Positions 6,473 to 9,399 of a stretch of DNA of 9,399 nucleotides are shown here, piece by piece. The notes under the pieces were generated by a model. That model did no database searches. It had not been told where the DNA came from and was given only the letters and a program-made list of their open reading frames with translations. Position 1 is the first letter of the stretch, and the number at the start of each line of letters is the position of its first letter. Both the position numbers and the translations under genes were made by a program. This stretch comes from Thiohalobacter sp. (GTDB lineage: Bacteria; Pseudomonadota; Gammaproteobacteria; DSM-19610). The stretch spans positions 1 to 9,399 of the forward strand of contig JALVCM010000324.1 in NCBI GenBank assembly GCA_027010005.1. The letters run 5' to 3'.

Positions 6473-6492
6473 GGCCGGTCAGTTGACCGGCC
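6473..6492. promoter_or_regulatory. Perfect palindrome in the pntAA leader
   Basis: Two 9-nt arms, GGCCGGTCA and TGACCGGCC, are exact reverse complements separated by GT, giving an 8-bp stem with an AGTT tetraloop. It lies 18 nt upstream of the pntAA start and just upstream of its ribosome site on the minus strand. It could be a leader RNA hairpin or a dimeric operator. Read on the plus strand it is followed by a T-rich run (GGTTTTGTTCTGTTT), which looks like a terminator, but no plus-strand gene ends here. Confidence 0.55.
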
Positions 6493-6553
6493 GGTTTTGT
6501 TCTGTTTGGCTGTTTAGCGCCGGATAATGCGGGATTGGCGCATAAGGGGCGGA

Positions 6554-6583
6554 ATGATAGCGGATTCGCGGCGACGATGTAAC
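6554..6583 (-). promoter_or_regulatory. Candidate sigma-70 promoter for pntAA-pntAB-pntB
   Basis: On the minus strand GTTACA (4 of 6 against TTGACA) is followed after 18 nt by TATCAT (5 of 6 against TATAAT). Transcription would start near 6547 and give a leader of about 93 nt that includes the 6473-6492 palindrome. It is the best sigma-70 match in the divergent gap toward pntAA, but it is a visual match only. Confidence 0.4.
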
Positions 6584-6626
6584 GTCTGGAAAAGGTGACA
6601 CCGTGCTGATTTGTGTGACTCAACCG

Positions 6627-6657
6627 TTTACACGTTGCGGGAATTCTGGGGTAAGAT
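6627..6657 (+). promoter_or_regulatory. Candidate sigma-70 promoter for the HNH gene
   Basis: TTTACA (5 of 6) at 6627-6632 and TAAGAT (4 of 6) at 6652-6657 are separated by 19 nt, slightly long. Transcription would begin near 6664, leaving a leader of about 20 nt with the GGGAGG ribosome site at 6674-6679. The two promoters in this gap point away from each other and do not overlap. Confidence 0.4.
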
Positions 6658-6684
6658 ACAGGAAACCGGATTCGGGAGGTTTGT

Positions 6685-7284
6685 GTGTACGATTTACGTC
6701 AGCAAGTCCTGAGAACCGATGCCTCCGGCATGCCGCTGGAATGGGTGAATTACCAGGACGCCGTTCGTCTCTACTACCTGGACCAGGTGGCCTACAGCTG
6801 TGGCACCCACCTGTACACGGTGCATGGTGGTATCTGTGCCCGTACCGGGCGCAGGAGCATCATCCGGGTCAATTCTATTATCGCTACCCATGGCAGCAAC
6901 CGGGTGTTGACACGCAACCGCGGTCGCTACATCCCTCCCCTGAACAACCCGGCGCTGTTCCGCCGCGACGCCCACCTCTGCATGTACTGTGGCGAACGCT
7001 TCCGGGTCAGCGACCTGTCGCGCGATCATGTCACGCCGATCAGCCAGAACGGGGCCGACACCTGGACCAACGTGGTGACCGCCTGCCGCCGCTGCAACAA
7101 CCACAAGGCCGGCCGCAGCCCGGAGCAGGCCGGGATGGAACTACTGGCGGTGCCCTTTACGCCCACCCACGCCGAATATATCTACCTGCAGGGCAAGCGC
7201 ATCCTCGCCGACCAGATGGAATTCCTCATGGCGCACTTCCCGCGCACCAGCCTGATGCACGAGCGCCTGAAACTGCTCGGCTGA
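6685..7284 (+). CDS. Stand-alone HNH endonuclease family protein
   Basis: A 199-residue protein with a C-terminal HNH nuclease fold. Zinc ligands C99-x2-C102 (CMYCGERF) and C134-x2-C137 (CRRCNNHKAGR) frame the catalytic D114-H115 of LSRDHVTPIS and N129 of WTNVV; H140 and K141 complete the motif. The N-terminal part (VLRTDASGMPLEWVNYQDAVRLYYLDQVAY) matches the small domain that precedes HNH in a widespread family of chromosomal proteins, whose usual form is VL-L-ASY-PL-V--W--AV-LL. Such proteins probably nick or cut DNA, but their cell role is not established. The GTG start at 6685 has a strong GGGAGG 5 nt upstream. There is no methyltransferase, toxin-antitoxin partner or intron beside it, so it is not evidently a restriction or homing enzyme. 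All active-site residues are present. Confidence 0.93.
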   Translation: MYDLRQQVLRTDASGMPLEWVNYQDAVRLYYLDQVAYSCGTHLYTVHGGICARTGRRSIIRVNSIIATHGSNRVLTRNRGRYIPPLNNPALFRRDAHLCMYCGERFRVSDLSRDHVTPISQNGADTWTNVVTACRRCNNHKAGRSPEQAGMELLAVPFTPTHAEYIYLQGKRILADQMEFLMAHFPRTSLMHERLKLLG

Positions 7285-7325
7285 AGCAAGATCTTCCTGT
7301 TTTCCCCACGAGAATCCATCATCCA

Positions 7326-7412
7326 CGTCATTGCGAACGCAGCGCGGCAATCTCTGTCAGTCTGGCGCCAGTCCAGACAGATTGCCGCGTCACTTCGTTT
7401 CTCGCAATGACG
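7326..7412. repeat. 87-bp palindromic repeat (CGTCATTGCGA...CGCGGCAATCT)
   Basis: The left arm begins CGTCATTGCGAACGC and runs to GCGGCAATCTCTGTC (7326-7358). The right arm (7376-7412) is its inverted copy, from GACAGATTGCCGCG to TCTCGCAATGACG, with a few indels. The centre (TCTGGCGCCAGTCCAGA) is itself partly palindromic. The arm resembles a widely dispersed bacterial repeat of the form CGTCATTGCGAG...GCAATCT. It differs from the CGTCATTCCGGC family elsewhere in the window but shares the CGTCATT end. It lies between the HNH stop and the kinase start. Confidence 0.85.
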
Positions 7413-7441
7413 GGAGTTACGTTACCTGCTGCTGTGAACAA

Positions 7442-8323
7442 ATGACGATCTGGAAACATATCACCCGACAACTGGAATCCCGTATCGGCAAGCCGGTACA
7501 GGCAACTCGCCCGGTTGCCGTGGGTGGAGGTTCAATTAACGAGGCCTGGCGCCTTGAAGGCGAAGACCAGTCATTCTTCGTCAAGCTCAACCGTGCTGCA
7601 AAGCTGGACATGTTCGAGGCAGAAGTGGAAGGCCTGCAGGCACTGCGCCAGTCCGACGCCTTGCGGATTCCCGAGCCGCTGGTGTGGGGCACGGCCGACG
7701 GGCAGGCCTACCTGGCCATGGAATACCTGCCGCTGGGAGGCGCAGGGTCGGCTGCACAACTCGGTGAGGGGCTTGCCGCACAGCACCGCTGTACCGCTGA
7801 TCGTTTTGGCTGGCACCGCGACAATACCATAGGCTCCACACCACAGCGCAATACACAAGAGAAAAGCTGGCTGGACTTCTGGGCAAAGCATCGCCTTGGA
7901 TTCCAGATCGATCTTGCATTGCAGGCCGGTGCCGGCCGCGAACTGGAAGCCGGCGGCGGTGAGCTGATCGAGTGGCTGCCGGCGTTTATGGATGGGCGTA
8001 AACCGGAAGCCTCGTTACTGCACGGTGACCTCTGGTCCGGAAATTATGCGTTTTCGGAGGAAGGCGAGCCGAGCATTTTTGACCCCGCGGTATACTACGG
8101 CGACCGGGAAACCGATATCGCCATGACGGAACTGTTCGGGGGGTTTGGTGCAGATTTTTATGCCGCCTACAATAACGACTGGCCACTGGATCCGGGCTAT
8201 GCGACGCGCAAGACGCTATATAACCTTTACCACATCCTCAATCACTACAACCTGTTTGGCGGGGGTTATCTGTCACAGGCACAGGGGATGATTGGTCGCC
8301 TGCTGAGCGAAGTGCGTCCGTAG
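7442..8323 (+). CDS. Fructosamine kinase family protein (YniA-like)
   Basis: A 293-residue kinase of the fructosamine-3-kinase/ketosamine-3-kinase family (E. coli YniA is about 286 residues). These enzymes phosphorylate sugar adducts on protein amines so that the adduct falls off, a repair of glycation in the cytoplasm. Seen: a nucleotide-loop GGGSIN at 28-33, the probable ATP-contacting K48 in FFVKLN, EYLPLGG in the hinge, the catalytic loop HGDLWSGN at 194-201 (D196 base, N201 metal ligand), metal-binding D214 in FDPAVYYGDRETDIAMTELFGGF, and the family C-terminal helix with YHILNHYNLFGGGY. The frame is open upstream through the palindromic repeat from 7331, but family alignment supports the ATG at 7442, though its ribosome site is poor. 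The stop codon lies inside an inverted repeat at 8321-8344. Substrate is not determined by sequence. Confidence 0.96.
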   Translation: MTIWKHITRQLESRIGKPVQATRPVAVGGGSINEAWRLEGEDQSFFVKLNRAAKLDMFEAEVEGLQALRQSDALRIPEPLVWGTADGQAYLAMEYLPLGGAGSAAQLGEGLAAQHRCTADRFGWHRDNTIGSTPQRNTQEKSWLDFWAKHRLGFQIDLALQAGAGRELEAGGGELIEWLPAFMDGRKPEASLLHGDLWSGNYAFSEEGEPSIFDPAVYYGDRETDIAMTELFGGFGADFYAAYNNDWPLDPGYATRKTLYNLYHILNHYNLFGGGYLSQAQGMIGRLLSEVRP

Positions 8324-8344
8324 GAGCGGCCTTGGCCGTGAACA
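8321..8344. repeat. Outer inverted repeat, left arm (TAGGAGCGGCCTTGGCC)
   Basis: A 24-nt sequence from TAGGAGCGGCC to GTGAACA that pairs with 8482-8505 at 22 of 24 positions. It also contains its own palindrome (GCGGCCTTGGCCGT). Its first three bases are the TAG stop of the kinase gene. The motif resembles REP-type sequences (GTAGGAGCGGCC...GGCCGCGA) that I know from Pseudomonas and Xanthomonas relatives. Confidence 0.85.
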
Positions 8345-8350
8345 AACAAA

Positions 8351-8460
8351 GGAAACTCTGATTAATTCGTCATTCCGGCGTATGCCGGAATCCATGTCAT
8401 TGAAAACACTGGATCCCGGCATACGCCGGGATGACGATAAAGGAATAGATCAGAGGCTCC
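8351..8460. mobile_element. MITE-like element with terminal inverted repeats, copy B
   Basis: GGAAACTCTGAT (8351-8362) and ATCAGAGGCTCC (8449-8460) are reverse complements at 10 of 12 positions and enclose the palindromic repeat 8367-8437. The right terminus is shared with copy A (3649-3660), where no matching left terminus is seen. About 110 bp, with no coding capacity; any movement would depend on a transposase elsewhere. No clear target duplication is visible. Confidence 0.5.
8367..8437. repeat. Palindromic intergenic repeat, copy B (CGTCATTCCGGC...)
   Basis: A 71-bp element beginning TCGTCATTCCGGCGTATGCC and ending with the inverted form GGCATACGCCGGGATGACGA. The hairpins TCCGGCgtatGCCGGA and CCCGGCatacGCCGGG lie at either side of a 30-bp spacer. 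It is the same family as 3574-3642; the right hairpin is nearly the same (GGCATACGCCGG) in both. Confidence 0.87.
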
Positions 8461-8481
8461 CCAGGGTGGAACAGGTGTTGC

Positions 8482-8505
8482 TGTTCGCGGCCAAGGCCGC
8501 CCCTA
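8482..8505. repeat. Outer inverted repeat, right arm
   Basis: The reverse complement of this 24-nt segment matches 8321-8344 at 22 of 24 positions; the differences are at the fifth and nineteenth bases. It contains TTCGCGGCCAAGGCCGC, a near-perfect palindrome of its own. The two arms enclose 137 bp that hold the MITE-like copy B. Confidence 0.85.
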
Positions 8506-8538
8506 TGGTGTTGTTGTTGGTGGTGATGGATGCGCGTG

Positions 8539-9399
8539 TTATTCCTGGTGGTAGGCACGGCTCAGGTCATGAACGGCCTCAATCATCGCACCGGCATGTT
8601 CCGGGTTGATGCCGGGATGTATACCGTGGCCCAGGTTGAACACGTGCCCGTTGCCCTTGCCGAAACTTGCCAGCACCTTGCCGACCTGTTCACGAATGGT
8701 CTTCGGTGAGGCATAGAGCACGGAAGGATCAAGGTTACCCTGCAGTGCGACCTGGTTACCGACACGACGTCGGGCATCGGCGAGGTCCGTGGTCCAGTCG
8801 AGGCCCAGCGCATCGGCACCGGTATCGGTCATGGCTTCCAGCCACTGGCCACCGTTCTTGGTGAACAGGATAACCGGGACTTTCTCCTCGCCCATGTTTT
8901 CCTGCAGGCTGCGGATAATGCGTTCCATCGGTTTCAGCGAGAAACGGCAATAATCCGAAGGCGTCAGTGCGCCACCCCAGGTATCGAAGATCATGACCGT
9001 CTGTGCACCTGCCCTGATCTGGGCATCGAGATACAGGGTGACGGACTGTGCGATCGTTTCCAGCAGTTGATCGAGCAGTTCCGGACGTTCGTACAGCATC
9101 GCCTTGATGGTGCGGAAGTCCTTGCTGGAACCACCCTCGACCATATAGGTGGCCAGCGTCCAGGGACTGCCGGAAAAACCGATCAGTGGCACACGTCCGT
9201 TCAGTTCACGACGAATCGTGCGCACCGCGTCCATGACATAGCGCAGTTCCTGTTCCGGGTCGGGCACACCGAGTGCGGCGATCTGTTTTTCGTCGCGCAC
9301 CGGGTTTTTGAAACGCGGGCCTTCGCCTTCTTCAAAATACAGCCCCAGTCCCATGGCATCCGGAATGGTGAGGATGTCGGAAAACAGAATAGCGGCGTC
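8539..9399 (-). CDS. hemE: Uroporphyrinogen decarboxylase, C-terminal part
   Basis: The last 286 residues of HemE, which removes four acetate carboxyls from uroporphyrinogen III to give coproporphyrinogen III in heme synthesis (cytoplasm, homodimer). The window edge cuts off about 70 N-terminal residues of a usual 354. The reading frame is open to base 9399 and continues upstream of the ATG at 9354, which is internal. Catalytic and substrate-contact residues known from the human enzyme are all visible: Asp86 equivalent in LFSDIL (residue 8 of this fragment), Tyr164 equivalent in [10 protein letters not shown] (residue 85) and His339 equivalent in [10 protein letters not shown] (residue 258). 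The motif [17 protein letters not shown] is intact. The spacing of these residues agrees with the family. It converges on the fructosamine kinase gene and nothing suggests that it is broken. Confidence 0.97.
   Translation of the reverse strand, partial: DAAILFSDILTIPDAMGLGLYFEEGEGPRFKNPVRDEKQIAALGVPDPEQELRYVMDAVRTIRRELNGRVPLIGFSGSPWTLATYMVEGGSSKDFRTIKAMLYERPELLDQLLETIAQSVTLYLDAQIRAGAQTVMIFDTWGGALTPSDYCRFSLKPMERIIRSLQENMGEEKVPVILFTKNGGQWLEAMTDTGADALGLDWTTDLADARRRVGNQVALQGNLDPSVLYASPKTIREQVGKVLASFGKGNGHVFNLGHGIHPGINPEHAGAMIEAVHDLSRAYHQE

Larger units (their letters stand above)
8324..8538. other. Convergent intergenic region with nested inverted repeats
   Basis: This 215-bp gap between the kinase and hemE, which converge, is mostly symmetrical. 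From outside in it has the arms 8321-8344/8482-8505, the 12-nt arms 8351-8362/8449-8460, and the palindromic repeat 8367-8437. The remaining 8506-8538 is a low-complexity TTG/GGT-rich stretch before the hemE stop. No coding sequence is supported; the open frame at 8382-8609 is an artefact of the repeats. Confidence 0.7.

Noticed and set aside
6473..6507. Rho-independent terminator on the plus strand
   Set aside because: The hairpin and T-rich tail look right, but no plus-strand gene ends upstream; kept as a leader palindrome instead.
7331..7441. N-terminal extension of the kinase frame
   Set aside because: These 37 codons translate the palindromic repeat from a TTG; family alignment begins at the ATG at 7442.
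6603..7445. 280-codon plus-strand frame overlapping the HNH gene
   Set aside because: It is in another frame over the HNH gene and reads into the palindromic repeat; the HNH frame has all catalytic residues and a strong ribosome site.
8382..8609. 75-codon plus-strand frame in the kinase-hemE gap
   Set aside because: It consists of repeat sequence running into the antisense of hemE; no signal peptide, domain or ribosome site supports it.

Overview
The window looks like chromosomal DNA of a GC-rich gammaproteobacterium. The inference rests on the protein sequences: PriA and HemE of proteobacterial type, a split-alpha proton-translocating transhydrogenase, a YniA-type fructosamine kinase, and an ECF sigma/DUF3619/DUF3106 cluster as seen in beta- and gammaproteobacteria. 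A sulfur-oxidiser or Chromatiales-like host would fit but cannot be proved from sequence alone. No tRNA, rRNA, CRISPR array, integrase or transposase gene is visible.

Layout. (1) 1-1356, minus: N-terminal 452 codons of priA, cut by the window edge inside its zinc-binding cysteine cluster. (2) 1457-3511, plus: a run of five genes. A small exported protein built of 11-residue LDRKGDRIDRR-type repeats comes first. It is followed by a tightly packed operon of an ECF-type sigma factor, a one-helix membrane protein (DUF3619-like, anti-sigma candidate), a very acidic small exported protein, and a very basic exported DUF3106 protein made of about eight 'PEQ' repeats. (3) 3512-3659: convergent intergenic gap filled by a palindromic repeat. 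(4) 3660-6454, minus: pntAA-pntAB-pntB, the complete three-gene NAD(P) transhydrogenase operon, with a leader that holds a perfect palindrome. (5) 6685-7284, plus: stand-alone HNH endonuclease with its own probable promoter. (6) 7326-7412: an 87-bp palindromic repeat. (7) 7442-8323, plus: fructosamine kinase family gene. (8) 8324-8538: convergent gap with a nested set of inverted repeats. (9) 8539-9399, minus: C-terminal 286 residues of hemE.

How the parts work together. Genes 1, 4, 7 and 9 are housekeeping (replication restart, NADPH supply, repair of glycated proteins, heme synthesis). The least understood part is the sigma-factor operon with its three exported, highly charged, low-complexity partner proteins. 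Its gene overlaps imply coupled translation and its topology (cytoplasmic sigma, membrane protein, periplasmic proteins) suggests envelope signalling, but no function is shown by sequence. The second theme is a set of palindromic intergenic repeats of at least three families. They sit at the 3' ends of genes and in two places touch or supply the stop codon.
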